Source: Undibacterium sp. KW1
Lineage (GTDB): Bacteria; Pseudomonadota; Gammaproteobacteria; Burkholderiales; Burkholderiaceae_D
DNA: 64,000 nucleotides
Direction of reading: 5' to 3'
Assembly (NCBI RefSeq): GCF_009937955.1
Contig: NZ_AP018439.1
Span: 1,302,001-1,366,000 of the forward strand
The position numbers and the translations under genes are program-made. The number at the start of each line of letters is the position of its first letter. Within the stretch, counting starts at the first letter, position 1. The notes beneath the pieces were generated by a model. The model was not told where the DNA came from. It did no database searches and saw nothing but the letters and a program-made list of their open reading frames with translations. Below are positions 25,581-35,592 of this stretch, one piece after another.

Positions 25581-26330
25581 TTATTTGGATTGTTCAGACT
25601 GATAAACCTGCGGTGAAATCACGCGCATCTCTGCCTCTATCCACTTCTCCACTTCCTGCATCAGCTCCACAGCATTCATGCCGTTCGGTGGGATAGGTTT
25701 GCCGACAGAGACAGTGACTGTGCCTGGCAACTTGGTGAAAGAATTTTTTGGCCAGCATTCACCCGAGTTCAGCGCGATAGGCACGACTGGCGTATTGGTT
25801 TCTACCGCCAAACGGGCGCCGCCGCCTTTGTACTGGCCTTTTTTGCCAACAGCGATACGCGTACCTTCAGGGAACATGATGATCCATTGCCCATCAGCCA
25901 GGCGTTTGCGGCCTTGCGTGACAACGTGAGCAAACGCATCCTTGCCCTTGCTGCGGTCGATCGGGATCATGCGCAGCATGGAAATGGCCCAGCCAAAGAA
26001 GGGGATATAGGTAATTTCTTTTTTGAACACGAAGACCAGTGGGCGTGGTGTTGCCATCAACAGGAAAATGGTTTCCCAGGCAGACTGATGTTTGGACAAC
26101 AGGATGGCCGGGCCATCCGGGAAGTTTTCAAAGCCCTTGGTCTGGTAACGTATGCCGCAGATTACTTTTGCTGCCCAGATGATGGTGACATTCCAGCGGG
26201 CGGTAATGTAATAGCGCTGGTTATAGGGCAAGAAAGCAAACAGCATGCTGATGGGAGCCCATACAACGGTGACTACCGCCATCACCAGCAAGAAAATCAG
26301 TGAACGTATAAAACGGGTGAAGCTAAGCAT
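25581..26330 (-). CDS. plsC: 1-acyl-sn-glycerol-3-phosphate acyltransferase (PlsC-like)
   Basis: Inner-membrane acyltransferase that makes phosphatidic acid from lysophosphatidic acid, or a close paralogue. The 249-residue protein has an N-terminal hydrophobic segment (about 8-30), the acyltransferase box KHQSAWET (an HX4E variant of HX4D), the substrate-binding segment around RMIPIDRSKG and the motif FPEGTR. It lies 38 bases downstream of gmhB on the same strand. In Burkholderiales this gene order after glyS is common, so the gene may be one of several plsC homologues. Confidence 0.92.
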   Translation of the reverse strand: MLSFTRFIRSLIFLLVMAVVTVVWAPISMLFAFLPYNQRYYITARWNVTIIWAAKVICGIRYQTKGFENFPDGPAILLSKHQSAWETIFLLMATPRPLVFVFKKEITYIPFFGWAISMLRMIPIDRSKGKDAFAHVVTQGRKRLADGQWIIMFPEGTRIAVGKKGQYKGGGARLAVETNTPVVPIALNSGECWPKNSFTKLPGTVTVSVGKPIPPNGMNAVELMQEVEKWIEAEMRVISPQVYQSEQSK

Positions 26331-26368
26331 GTAGTCTCCATTGTAGCGATGCTGGTTTGAGTAATGAC

Positions 26369-26938
26369 TCAGATCGCGATATTAAATTCAGACGGCGAGT
26401 TTTCCACCAGTTTGTCGACCATAGCGGCCAGATCGTCATAAACTTGTGTGCCAGGTGGCAGGCCACCTTTTTCCTGGGTTTTAGTGCCTTTACCGGTCAA
26501 TACCAAATGGGGTTTGCAACCCAGTACGAAGCCCGACTGCAAGTCACGCAAAGAATCCCCGACACAATGCACACCTTTGAGATTTACTTCATAGCGACGG
26601 GCAATTTCTTGCAGCATGCCAGGCTTGGGTTTGCGGCAGTCACAATTATCATCTGCCATGTGTGGGCAAAAGAAAATCGCATCGATGGTCGCCCCGACTT
26701 GTTGAGCACTGGTATGCATCTTTTGATGGATGGCATTTAACGTCGCCATATCAAACAGCTTGCGGCCTATACCAGACTGGTTGGTTGCCACCACTACCCT
26801 ATAGCCCGCCTGGTTAAGCCGGGCGATGGCTTGCAGTGAACCTGGTATTGACTTCCATTCTTCGGGCGACTTGATAAAGTCGTCCGAATCCTGGTTGATC
26901 ACGCCATCGCGGTCAAGGATGATGAGTTTCATCTGCAA
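26369..26938 (-). CDS. gmhB: D-glycero-beta-D-manno-heptose 1,7-bisphosphate 7-phosphatase
   Basis: HAD-superfamily phosphatase of the ADP-heptose pathway that supplies the lipopolysaccharide inner core. The 189-residue length fits the family. Visible motifs are the nucleophile loop LDRDGVIN (Asp9, Asp11), VATNQSGIG, the zinc loop CPHMADDNCDCRKPKPG with its Cys/His ligands, and VGDSLRDLQSG. It lies 34 bases after glyS on the same strand, and plsC follows. Confidence 0.94.
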   Translation of the reverse strand: MQMKLIILDRDGVINQDSDDFIKSPEEWKSIPGSLQAIARLNQAGYRVVVATNQSGIGRKLFDMATLNAIHQKMHTSAQQVGATIDAIFFCPHMADDNCDCRKPKPGMLQEIARRYEVNLKGVHCVGDSLRDLQSGFVLGCKPHLVLTGKGTKTQEKGGLPPGTQVYDDLAAMVDKLVENSPSEFNIAI

Positions 26939-26972
26939 TCCTGGTTAGTGGTGCACTCTTGTTTAACTTGCC

Positions 26973-29057
26973 TCAAGCTGCCAGCTTGGAAATGTCGGCA
27001 ACCTGGTTCATCATGCCATGCAGGCTGGCCAGCAAGGCCAGGCGGTTATTCCGCAAGGCCAGGTCTTCTGCATTTACCATGACGTCATTGAAGAAGCTGT
27101 CGACCGCTGCACGCAGGGCTGCCAGGGTTTTCAATGCGCTGGCGAAATCACCTTTGGCAAATGCGGCATCCACTTCAGGTTTGACATCGGCCATGGCCTT
27201 GGCCAGTGCCTGCTCGGCAGCTTCCTGCAACAATGCTGGCTGGACTGCGCCTGGCGTACCCTCGGTTTTTTTGAGGATATTGGTAATGCGCTTGTTGGCA
27301 GCAGCCAGTGCTTCTGATTCTGGCAGGGCAGCAAAGGCTTGTACAGCCTGCAGGCGTTCAACGATGTTATCGAGCGTGTCTGGTTGCTGGGCAACCACAG
27401 CTTCAACTTCATTTTGAGAAAAGCCCTTGTCGCGCAACTGGCCGCGCAGACGGTCAAACAGGAAGTTCAGCACATCGGCAGTCGGGTCTGTGAAATTGGC
27501 ATTACCAGCGAACAGTGCTACCGCTTGTGCCAGCAAGGTGTTCAGCGATAGCGGCAAGCGTTTTTCCACCAGCATACGCAAGATGCCCAGGGCATGGCGG
27601 CGCAGCGCAAACGGGTCACGGTCGCCGGTAGGTTGCAAGCCTATGCCCCAGATACCAACCAGGGTTTCCAGCTTGTCAGCCAGTGCTACGGCCGTACCTG
27701 TCAGTGTCGCAGGCAGTGCATCACCAGCGAAACGGGGCTGGTAATGTTCAGACGCGGCAGCGGCCACATCAGCGTGTTCACCATCATGCTGGGCATAATA
27801 AGTACCCATGATGCCTTGCAGCTCAGGAAATTCACCTACCATGTCAGTCAGCAAGTCTGTTTTGGCCAGCAGGGCGGCGCGTTCGGTCAGCGCGACATCA
27901 CCATTCAGGCTGGCAGCAATCTGGCCAGCCAAAGTTTTAACGCGTTGCGTACGTTCTGCCTGGCTACCCAGTTTATTGTGATAAACCACATTCGCGAGCA
28001 TTGGCAGGCGGGACTCCAGGGTCTTTTTCTTGTCTTGCTCAAAGAAGAACTTGGCATCTGACAGGCGCGGGCGTACTACGCGCTCATTGCCCTGGATAAT
28101 GTATTGCGGGTCGCTGGTTTCGAGGTTGGAGACGATCAAAAAGCGTGAACGCAATTTGCCAGATGCATCGGTCAGGGCAAAGTATTTCTGATTCGTTTGC
28201 ATGGTCAAAATCAGGCATTCTTGCGGTACAGCCAAAAACTCTTGTTCGAAATTGCATTCATACACCACTGGCCACTCAACCAGGGCGGTGACTTCATCGA
28301 GCAGAGAATCAGGCATCAACACCTGGTCTGCACCTGCTTTGCCCAACAGGGCGGCACGTATCTGTTCTTTACGCTCATTGAAGCTGGCGATGACCTTGCC
28401 TTCGGTTTTCAGGCTGGCGGCATAGTCTTCAGCCTTGGCAATGCTGACTTCACCAGCGGAGAGGAAACGATGACCCTTGGTGATGCGGTCGCTATTCAAG
28501 CCCAGCAAAGACAGCGGCACGATGTCAGCGCCGTGCAAGGCGATGATCTTGTGCACAGGGCGTACAAAATGCACGGTCTCGCCATCAGGACGCTGGTAGC
28601 TCATGACTTTAGGAATAGGCAGCTTGCCTATGGTTTCTTCCAGCGCAGTTTGCACTGCTGGTGCCAGGGCAGTGCCTGCGGCTGTATAGCTGTAAAAGAA
28701 GCTCTCGGCCTTGCCATCGACAGCACGTTCGAGGTCACTGACCTGTAAATTGGGGAAGCCCAGTGCTGCCAGTTTCTTGCCCAATGGTGCTGTCGCATTG
28801 CCAGCAGCATCCAGTGCTACTGATACCGGCAAGACTTTTTCACGCATCAGCTTGTCCGGGGAAGTGGCTCGCACGCCAGTGATGCTGACGGCCAGGCGGC
28901 GTGGTGATGCATAGCTGGTCGCGACAGACTCAGCTTCCAGGAAATCGCGTGACTTCAGACCAGCGACGATACCGGCGCTAAATGCTTCACCCAGTTTGGC
29001 CAGTGCCTTGGGTGGCAGCTCTTCGGTAAATAATTCTACTAACAGTGTTTGGCTCAT
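26973..29057 (-). CDS. glyS: Glycine--tRNA ligase, beta subunit
   Basis: Beta subunit of the tetrameric bacterial glycyl-tRNA synthetase, 694 residues. It starts [16 protein letters not shown], a hallmark of the family, and includes the [10 protein letters not shown] region, the central HD-like part and the C-terminal anticodon-binding-like domain (from about 580). It lies 71 bases downstream of glyQ on the same strand; the pair is co-transcribed in nearly all bacteria with this enzyme type. No defect is visible. Confidence 0.97.
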   Translation of the reverse strand: MSQTLLVELFTEELPPKALAKLGEAFSAGIVAGLKSRDFLEAESVATSYASPRRLAVSITGVRATSPDKLMREKVLPVSVALDAAGNATAPLGKKLAALGFPNLQVSDLERAVDGKAESFFYSYTAAGTALAPAVQTALEETIGKLPIPKVMSYQRPDGETVHFVRPVHKIIALHGADIVPLSLLGLNSDRITKGHRFLSAGEVSIAKAEDYAASLKTEGKVIASFNERKEQIRAALLGKAGADQVLMPDSLLDEVTALVEWPVVYECNFEQEFLAVPQECLILTMQTNQKYFALTDASGKLRSRFLIVSNLETSDPQYIIQGNERVVRPRLSDAKFFFEQDKKKTLESRLPMLANVVYHNKLGSQAERTQRVKTLAGQIAASLNGDVALTERAALLAKTDLLTDMVGEFPELQGIMGTYYAQHDGEHADVAAAASEHYQPRFAGDALPATLTGTAVALADKLETLVGIWGIGLQPTGDRDPFALRRHALGILRMLVEKRLPLSLNTLLAQAVALFAGNANFTDPTADVLNFLFDRLRGQLRDKGFSQNEVEAVVAQQPDTLDNIVERLQAVQAFAALPESEALAAANKRITNILKKTEGTPGAVQPALLQEAAEQALAKAMADVKPEVDAAFAKGDFASALKTLAALRAAVDSFFNDVMVNAEDLALRNNRLALLASLHGMMNQVADISKLAA

Positions 29058-29128
29058 GTTTCTTATCCTACGTTCCGGCGCAGTGCCAGAATCTGTTTAA
29101 TGATGTTCTTGTTGGCTATGCGTGCAGC

Positions 29129-30088
29129 TTATGCAGAAGCTGTAACCGTAGCGGGAGCAGCGGTAGCAGGCTTGTGCTTGTCATCCGCAGCGCACATGGG
29201 GAAGCCCAGTGCTTCACGCGATGCATAGTAAGCCGCAGCCACGGAACGCGACAGATTGCGTATACGGCCTATGTAGGCAGCACGCTCGGTCACAGAGATG
29301 GCACCACGTGCATCCAGCAAGTTGAAAGTATGCGCAGCCTTCAAAATCATTTCATAAGCAGGCAGGGCCAGGGATTTTTCTGTCACTTCCAGCAGGCGCT
29401 TGGCTTCTGCTTCGTAATTGGTGAACAATGAGAACAGGAAATCGGTGTTTGAATATTCAAAGCTGAAAGTCGATTGTTCAACTTCATTTTGATGGAATAC
29501 ATCGCCATAAGACAGGCGCAGGGTCTTGCCGTTTTCTTCACGCTCAGTCCAGACCAGGTCATAGATATTGTCTACACCTTGCAGATACATGGCCAGACGT
29601 TCCAGACCATAGGTGATTTCACCGAGGATAGGTTTGCAATCCAGGCCACCGACTTGCTGGAAGTAAGTGAATTGTGTGACTTCCATACCATTCAGCCAGA
29701 CTTCCCAGCCCAGGCCCCAGGCGCCCAGAGTAGGGTTTTCCCAGTCATCTTCAACAAAACGTATGTCGTTTTGCTGCAAATCCAGGCCCAGGGCTTTCAA
29801 CGAACCCAGGTAGAGGTCAAGGATATTTTCCGGTGCAGGCTTCAACACCACCTGATATTGGTAATAGTGTTGCAGGCGGTTAGGGTTTTCACCATAACGG
29901 CCATCTTTAGGGCGGCGTGATGGTTGTACATAAGCTGCACGCCAAGGTTCCGGCCCGATGGCGCGCAAGAAAGTGCCGGTATGCGAAGTACCCGCGCCCA
30001 CTTCCATATCGTAAGGTTGCAACAGGGCGCAGCCTTGCTTGTCCCAGTAATCTTGTAATGTCAGGATAATTTGTTGAAATGTGAGCAT
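29129..30088 (-). CDS. glyQ: Glycine--tRNA ligase, alpha subunit
   Basis: Catalytic class II alpha subunit of glycyl-tRNA synthetase, 319 residues from the start chosen here. It contains [35 protein letters not shown] and [16 protein letters not shown], all diagnostic. The frame is open to a GTG at 30109, but betaproteobacterial GlyQ proteins typically start [12 protein letters not shown], so I chose the ATG at 30088. The C-terminus has a short Ala/Thr-rich tail beyond the core. It is the first gene of the minus-strand block. Confidence 0.96.
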   Translation of the reverse strand: MLTFQQIILTLQDYWDKQGCALLQPYDMEVGAGTSHTGTFLRAIGPEPWRAAYVQPSRRPKDGRYGENPNRLQHYYQYQVVLKPAPENILDLYLGSLKALGLDLQQNDIRFVEDDWENPTLGAWGLGWEVWLNGMEVTQFTYFQQVGGLDCKPILGEITYGLERLAMYLQGVDNIYDLVWTEREENGKTLRLSYGDVFHQNEVEQSTFSFEYSNTDFLFSLFTNYEAEAKRLLEVTEKSLALPAYEMILKAAHTFNLLDARGAISVTERAAYIGRIRNLSRSVAAAYYASREALGFPMCAADDKHKPATAAPATVTASA

Positions 30089-30551
30089 CGTGCTATCTGC
30101 CTTTGTCACTTCATTAAGAAGCGATGAATAAAGTTTGCCAAACCTTAGATTTTAACGGCTTTTGCGCTGGATAGGCGAATTTGCTTGATGTTGTTTTATT
30201 AATTTTTGCGGCTTAAATGGGGAAAATCTTAAGACCATTAACCACATTACAGAGGAAGGAATGATTTTTTGCAAAAAATCATCGTTTCGTAAGTGAACAG
30301 CATGCTGTTCGAATTCCTTACTGCACCACAGAGAAATTCAGGAGAAAACCTAAGGGAATGAAAAGCTTACGCTAGCTTTTCAATTCATGAAAATTAATAA
30401 AAATACTATAAATTTTAAGTTTGTTTGAACGCAATTGCAGCATAAATAGGCAGCTTGCCTCTGGCGGTTTTTGTTGCAATTCGCTTGGCTACGCGGTATA
30501 AAAATCCACCTGCCAATAAAAACAGTGTGCTGAATGGGAGACCGCAATCAC
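30089..30551. other. Intergenic region between glyQ and the GGDEF-EAL gene with three palindromes
   Basis: 463 bases without a credible gene, divergent on both sides, so it must hold the promoters of glyQ and of the GGDEF-EAL gene. It also contains a 22-base perfect palindrome (30261-30282), a 16-base one (30295-30310, GAACAGCATGCTGTTC) and an inverted repeat GAAAAGC-N8-GCTTTTC (30360-30381). The first two belong to a repeated element described separately. Confidence 0.6.
30261..30310. repeat. Double-palindrome element, copy A
   Basis: Two perfect palindromes, 22 and 16 bases, separated by CGTTTCGTAAGT. The second, GAACAGCATGCTGTTC, matches GGACAGCATGCTGTCC at 40096-40111, and the separator resembles the one there. 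Copy B is at 40063-40112. The paired differences between copies keep the stems intact, which points to a structured element rather than chance. Confidence 0.6.
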
Positions 30552-33035
30552 ATGGCTATAGTTGACCAGACCCTTACTTTGGATGCCGAGTCACAACGGC
30601 TGGAAGAGTGGTATCTCTTGTTGGGGGAGCTTTCGCATTGTTTGTGGTATACACCAGAACTGCCTGAGATGTTGCGTGGCTTCTGTCGTATCCTGGTGCA
30701 GCGCGCTGGCTATCTGTGCGCCGAGGTGGAACTGGACCTGGGTGACAAGTCAGAAATTTACCGCTTTCGCGCCGACAGACAGGCAGGAAAAGAGACAAAA
30801 TACCTGGTTCTGCCCTTGCAGCGTTATGGCTATGCGCTGGCACAATTGCGTGTTGGTGCTGACTTTGATCTCAGCGAAAGTGGTGATGCATACAACATAC
30901 TGAGTCGCTTCGCCAATGAGCTGGCGCAAGCCATTCATACCCTCAGCAGCACCCATGAGCATCATGATCTGCAAGACAATATGGAAATGCTGGCACTGTC
31001 TGTGCAGCAAAGCCCGTTTGCGGTAATCATCACCAATGCCGATGGTGAGCTCGAATATGGCAATGACAGCTTTTGTCATATTTCTGGTTATGCATTGAAC
31101 GAAGTGCTGGGTAAGCATGTGTTCTGGAATTCTGGTGATCCCGCTGATGAAAAAGTCATGCGCATCATCAAGGCACTCAAGGTTGGTGAGCATTGGCAGG
31201 GTGATGTACTCAGTCATCGCAAGGACGGTACTGCCTACTGGGAAAGGCAGATGGTCAGTCCGCTATGCAATGCAGATGGCCAAATCACACATCTGATCGC
31301 TGTCAAACAAGACATTACCGACAGCAAATTCCAGTTGAAAGAAGTCGAACAAGCATTGCTCTTGCGTGAGCAGGCTCTGGTATCGAGCAGCAACGGCATC
31401 ATGATTACCCGTAGTGATGACAGCGATCATTCCATCGTCTATGTGAATCCTGCATTTGAGCGTATCACTGGTTATACAGCACAGGAAGTCATAGGCAGGG
31501 AAGGGCGTTTCCTGGTCAGGGAAGACCTGGCGCAACCAGATCTGGAAGAAATCCGCAGTGCCTTGCGTGAAAAAAGATCAGGCTGCGCGTTGTTGCGCAA
31601 TTACCGTAAGGACGGCACGCAATTCTGGAATGAATTGCATATCTCGCCCGTCAAGGATGCGACGGGTGCTGCCACCACACATTTTGTCAGCGTTATCAAT
31701 GACGTCAGTGAGCGTGTCAATTATCAGAAAGAGCTGGAATACCAGGCCACCCATGACAGTCTGACCGGACTGGCGAACCGCAATTTACTGAATGACCGCA
31801 TCACCCAGGCCATCGCCTGGGCAAAGCGCCAGGATTTGTCGGTGGGTTTGATGTTGCTTGATCTTGATCATTTCAAGCTCATCAATGATGCCTCTGGTCA
31901 TGGCGCCGGAGATGAAATGTTGAAGCAGGTAGCCAACCGACTCAGTCATTGTGTGCGTGAAACCGATACGGTAGCGCGCCTGGGCGGCGATGAATTCGTC
32001 ATCATCCTGACTGATTTACCTGAGACTGGCGATGTCGATATCGTCGCTGAAAAAATCCTGGCGGCGTTGGCCCGCCCGTTTGAAATTAATGGCCATGATG
32101 TGTTTGTCACGGCCAGCATAGGTATTTCGCTATACCCGCGTGATGGCGACCATGGCGAAATATTATTGCGTTATGCCGACATTGCCATGTACCGCGTCAA
32201 GGAACATGGGCGCAATAGCGTGCGCCAGTTCATTCCCGAGATGGGTGTTACTGCCATCAGCCGCCTGAATATGGAAGGCGCATTGCGCCGTGCGCTGGAA
32301 AGGCACGAGTTGACCTTGCATTATCAGCCCAAGATAGAACTCGCTACGGGGCATATAGTCGGTGCAGAAGCACTTGTGCGCTGGCATCACCCACAGATAG
32401 GCTTGATACACCCCATAGAGTTTATCCCGCTGGCAGAGGAAACCGGGCTGATATTGCCGTTAGGTGAATGGGTGCTGGCAGAGGCCTGTCGCCAGCAGGT
32501 CGCCTGGAAAAAATCAGGCATGGCTGATCTGAAAATCGCCGTCAACATGTCGCCACGTCAGTTCAGGCAAGAGGATTTATCCGAGCGTGTTGCGGCTATT
32601 TTTGCCGAGACAGGTGCCGATCCGTCGAATGTCACACTGGAGCTGACCGAGAGTATGGTTATGCAGGATGTCAACAGTACACTGGTCGCATTGCGCGCTT
32701 TGAAAAACCTGGGTTTGTCGATATCGCTCGATGATTTTGGCACTGGTTATTCCAGTCTTTCCTACTTGCGGCGCTTCCCCATTGATGAACTCAAGATAGA
32801 TAAATCTTTCATCAATGATATCCATGAAAATCCTGACGATGCAGCAATTGCCAGCGCCATCATTGCCATGGCATTGAGCCTGAGTCTGAGTGTGGTTGCA
32901 GAGGGAGTGGAAAAGAAAGAGCAGGCCGAGCTTTTACGCAAAATGGGATGCAGCCAGGTACAGGGTTATTATTTTGGCCGCCCCATGGATGCCGTCGGTT
33001 TTGTTACCCGCTATCGCGAGCACATCAATGAATAA
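30552..33035 (+). CDS. Cyclic-di-GMP signalling protein, PAS-PAS-GGDEF-EAL
   Basis: Predicted c-di-GMP synthase/phosphodiesterase, 827 residues. Order of domains: an N-terminal sensory region (about 1-135), PAS about 140-260, PAS about 265-385, GGDEF about 395-560 with an intact GGDEF near 478, and EAL about 575-820 with an intact EAL (GAEALVRWHHP, near 606) and DDFGTGYSSLSYL. Both output motifs are complete, so either or both activities are possible. No signal peptide or membrane segment is seen, so sensing is cytoplasmic. A start at 30534 is also in frame, but GGGAG at 30536-30540 favours the ATG at 30552. The small gene at 33028 overlaps its end. Confidence 0.94.
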   Translation: MAIVDQTLTLDAESQRLEEWYLLLGELSHCLWYTPELPEMLRGFCRILVQRAGYLCAEVELDLGDKSEIYRFRADRQAGKETKYLVLPLQRYGYALAQLRVGADFDLSESGDAYNILSRFANELAQAIHTLSSTHEHHDLQDNMEMLALSVQQSPFAVIITNADGELEYGNDSFCHISGYALNEVLGKHVFWNSGDPADEKVMRIIKALKVGEHWQGDVLSHRKDGTAYWERQMVSPLCNADGQITHLIAVKQDITDSKFQLKEVEQALLLREQALVSSSNGIMITRSDDSDHSIVYVNPAFERITGYTAQEVIGREGRFLVREDLAQPDLEEIRSALREKRSGCALLRNYRKDGTQFWNELHISPVKDATGAATTHFVSVINDVSERVNYQKELEYQATHDSLTGLANRNLLNDRITQAIAWAKRQDLSVGLMLLDLDHFKLINDASGHGAGDEMLKQVANRLSHCVRETDTVARLGGDEFVIILTDLPETGDVDIVAEKILAALARPFEINGHDVFVTASIGISLYPRDGDHGEILLRYADIAMYRVKEHGRNSVRQFIPEMGVTAISRLNMEGALRRALERHELTLHYQPKIELATGHIVGAEALVRWHHPQIGLIHPIEFIPLAEETGLILPLGEWVLAEACRQQVAWKKSGMADLKIAVNMSPRQFRQEDLSERVAAIFAETGADPSNVTLELTESMVMQDVNSTLVALRALKNLGLSISLDDFGTGYSSLSYLRRFPIDELKIDKSFINDIHENPDDAAIASAIIAMALSLSLSVVAEGVEKKEQAELLRKMGCSQVQGYYFGRPMDAVGFVTRYREHINE

Positions 33036-33318
33036 GGCGATGAGTAAAACCATGAACAAGCTGCTCTGGCGCACCGGCAAGGTAAGCGAAATCCCGGAAT
33101 TGCTGATGGCCGCAACCCTGGAAAAATCAGCCGCCATCGGCGCGGCGACCGTTTATCATTTCAAGCATGATGGGGAAGAAAAACTGGCGATTTCCCTGCC
33201 CGATGGTCAGGCCCTGATCATCGAACCGCTACCCAGTGGCAGGCCACGCCGCCGCCGGGTTGATCCACTGAAAGCTGAGTCGCCAGGTCAGCTTGCAGAT
33301 GTCATCGATAAGAGCTAA
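33028..33318 (+). CDS. Small hypothetical protein
   Basis: A 96-residue basic protein whose ATG at 33028 overlaps the end of the GGDEF-EAL gene by eight bases, so it is probably coupled to it. Other in-frame ATGs at 33040 and 33052 are possible starts. The sequence has a helical first half (KVSEIPELLMAATLEKSAAIG), then YHFKHDGEEKLAISLPDGQALIIEPLPSG and an Arg-rich tail. It resembles no family I recognise. Composition and the overlap suggest it is real. Confidence 0.6.
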   Translation: MNKAMSKTMNKLLWRTGKVSEIPELLMAATLEKSAAIGAATVYHFKHDGEEKLAISLPDGQALIIEPLPSGRPRRRRVDPLKAESPGQLADVIDKS

Positions 33319-33323
33319 ATAGT

Positions 33324-33779
33324 TTAGTGGCCTGACGTATGTTCACTATCGAGCAAAGCCATGGCATGATCATTATAGCGATTACCCGCTACTGCATCGC
33401 TGGGCACCGCAGCTGCTATTGCCTGTAAATCTGCCGCATCCAGTTTTACGTCGAGTGCACCCAGGGCTTCTGTCAAACGGTCACGACGGCGCGCACCTAC
33501 CAGAGGAATAATTTCTTCGCCTTGCGCCACTACCCAGGCAATTGCCGCCTGCGCCAAATTTGACGCTGATCTTGACCTTTTCGCGTGGCAGGTTTTGCAG
33601 TGCTTCCTGTTTCAGTAATTCATTGTGGCCCATGCCATAAAAATCACCTGTGTCGAGCAAGTCTATGCCTGCATCCAGCGCCGCATGGATAGTGGCGATG
33701 CTTTCGCCGCGATCAACAGGGGCATATAAATCAGACATACCCATGCAACCCAAACCCAGTGCTGAAACGCCTTTGTCAT
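33324..33779 (-). pseudogene. Aldo/keto reductase, decayed by two deletions
   Basis: Remnant of an NADPH-dependent aldo/keto reductase of the YdhF/AKR13-like type (intact members have about 330 residues). An ATG at 33779 with GAGG upstream starts MTK, then the frame changes, and VSALGLGCMGMSD...GIDLLDTGDFYGMGHNELL follows, ending at VKFGA. The next codons in another frame are AQAAIAWVVAQGEEIIPLVGARRRDRL and the normal C-terminus. About 160-170 central residues, including most of the barrel, are missing, and a few near the N-terminus as well. The shared TTGGCGCA at the central junction (plus strand 33550-33557) suggests a microhomology deletion. It cannot make an active enzyme. Confidence 0.88.
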
Positions 33780-33851
33780 TGTTGCCTCAGCGGGTCTGCT
33801 GAAGATGTAGCCATTGTAGTTAGTCAGTATTTATAGATAAATACGTTAAAA

Positions 33852-33880
33852 TTGACATTACTGTGCAAAAAATCTAAACA
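33852..33880 (+). promoter_or_regulatory. Sigma-70-type promoter of the LysR gene at 33899
   Basis: TTGACA (33852-33857), 17-base spacer, TAAACA (33875-33880). Transcription would begin about 12 bases before the ATG at 33899, leaving room for the AGGG ribosome site. The site lies in the region shared with the decayed aldo/keto reductase. Confidence 0.6.
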
Positions 33881-33898
33881 ATGAGGATAGGGACGCTG

Positions 33899-34810
33899 AT
33901 GGACAAATTCCAGGCTATGCAAGTCTTTATCGCCGTGGTGGAGCAAAGCAGCTTCACCCGCGCTGCCGAGCAATTGCAAATGCCCAGGGCCAGCGTGACC
34001 CTGAGTATCAAGCAACTGGAAACCCATCTTGGCACACGTCTCTTGCAAAGAACCACGCGCCAGGTCAATACCACGGCGGACGGCGATGCCTATTACCAGC
34101 GTTGCGTGCGCCTCCTGGCTGACCTGGAAGAAACTGAATCTGCATTCAGCCACAGCCTGCTCAATCCGCGTGGCAAGCTCAGGATTAATTTGCAAGGATC
34201 GCTGGGCAAATCGTTTGTGGTCCCGGCCCTGCCAGGCTTCAGTGCCAGATACCCTTTGATAGAGCTGGAAGTCGGCATGAGCGACCGTCTGGTTGATCTG
34301 GTACGGGAAGGCGTCGATTGCGTCTTGCGTGGTGGCGAGTTGCGCGATTCCAGCATGATCGCCAAACGGGTAGCGCTGATGACGCAAATTACCTGTGCCA
34401 GCAGCGCTTACCTGCAAAAACATGGCGTGCCCAAGGCGCTGGATGATCTGCCTGCCCATCTGGCAGTGAATTATTTCTCATCACAGACGGGCCGGAATAT
34501 GGACTTTGAATTTGTCGTCGACGGTAAAACACAGACATTGCCATTAAAGGGGCAACTGGCGGTCAATGACGTCGATGCCTATGTAGCTGGCGCAGAAGCG
34601 GGTTATGGCCTGATACAACTGCCACGCTTCCACGTTGCTGCCCAACTCGCTGCTGGCAGCATGCAGGAAGTTTTATCGGAGATGCGGCCACCGCCTATAC
34701 CGGTATCCATACTCTACCCTCACCACCGGCAATTATCGCCCAGGGTCAGGGTATTCGTAGAGTGGCTGACTGAGCTGATGGAAACGCATGCCGACAAATT
34801 CAAGGCCTAA
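33899..34810 (+). CDS. LysR-family transcriptional regulator
   Basis: 303-residue regulator with the N-terminal helix-turn-helix (MDKFQAMQVFIAVVEQSSFTRAAEQL) and a LysR effector domain with the RGKLRINLQGSLGK type of linker, as in DmlR/PtxR-like regulators. An ATG at 33881 is also in frame, but AGGG six bases before 33899 favours the shorter start. It is divergent from the decayed aldo/keto reductase; LysR regulators beside AKR genes usually control them, so this regulator may have lost its main target. Confidence 0.92.
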   Translation: MDKFQAMQVFIAVVEQSSFTRAAEQLQMPRASVTLSIKQLETHLGTRLLQRTTRQVNTTADGDAYYQRCVRLLADLEETESAFSHSLLNPRGKLRINLQGSLGKSFVVPALPGFSARYPLIELEVGMSDRLVDLVREGVDCVLRGGELRDSSMIAKRVALMTQITCASSAYLQKHGVPKALDDLPAHLAVNYFSSQTGRNMDFEFVVDGKTQTLPLKGQLAVNDVDAYVAGAEAGYGLIQLPRFHVAAQLAAGSMQEVLSEMRPPPIPVSILYPHHRQLSPRVRVFVEWLTELMETHADKFKA

Positions 34811-34943
34811 ATAATATTAAAAATATATCGTTTATCAGACTGGCTTGCAGTTTGTGGCTTATTTTCACGGTTTTGACCTCACACGAGCTAAGCTGGCAAG
34901 TCAACACCTGACATATTCACCCTGTTTCCCTTATCATGCTGTC

Positions 34944-35525
34944 ATGACAGAAGATCAGGAAGTTCTCCTCCCCCCTTATCCTGGTATCCAGGAAAAAGAC
35001 ATACTGCTGGTGCAGACGCCAGCAGACGCAGAGCAAGCCTATGCAGAGATGCTGACAGCCGATATTTTGGGTTTTGATACCGAATCCAAGCCAGTATTCT
35101 TCAAGGGCCAGCAATCTGATGGCCCGCATCTGATACAACTGGCTACCGACAACAAGGCTTATCTCTTCCCCACGATCAAGGCACAAAATACCGATGCCGT
35201 GAAAGCCTTGCTGGAATCGAAAGACATACTCAAGGTTGGCTTTGGACTCAGCGATGACATGAAACGCCTGAAGATCAAACTTGGCATTGTGCCGCAGCAT
35301 GTGCTTGATCTCGCACGCGCCATGCGTGAGAGCAAGCAACGCGACATGGGCGCAAAAGCGGCGGTCGCCAAATATTTTGGCATGCAACTGCAAAAATCCA
35401 AGAAAACCTCGACCTCCAACTGGGCTGCCCCAGCCTTGAATGACAGGCAAATCATGTATGCCGCCAATGATGCGCAAGTGGCATTGCTGGTGTATAGAAA
35501 GTGGCTGGCACTAAAGCAAGGATAA
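34944..35525 (+). CDS. 3'-5' exonuclease, RNase D-like DEDDy family
   Basis: Predicted cytoplasmic 3'-5' exonuclease, 193 residues from the ATG at 34944. The DEDD residues can be followed: GFDTES (Asp and Glu of Exo I), VGFGLSDDMKRL (Exo II) and YAANDAQVALLVY (Tyr and Asp of Exo III). No HRDC domain is present, so this is the short form of the family, as in Werner-type or YodN-like exonucleases. The frame is open 33 codons further upstream, but that part has no similarity to the domain. No strong ribosome site is visible. Confidence 0.85.
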   Translation: MTEDQEVLLPPYPGIQEKDILLVQTPADAEQAYAEMLTADILGFDTESKPVFFKGQQSDGPHLIQLATDNKAYLFPTIKAQNTDAVKALLESKDILKVGFGLSDDMKRLKIKLGIVPQHVLDLARAMRESKQRDMGAKAAVAKYFGMQLQKSKKTSTSNWAAPALNDRQIMYAANDAQVALLVYRKWLALKQG

Positions 35526-35592
35526 GCAAGGCTGAACTTTAAGACGTCCCGACGGTCAGATGGCTCACGATAGCTATAATGACAGGGGATGT

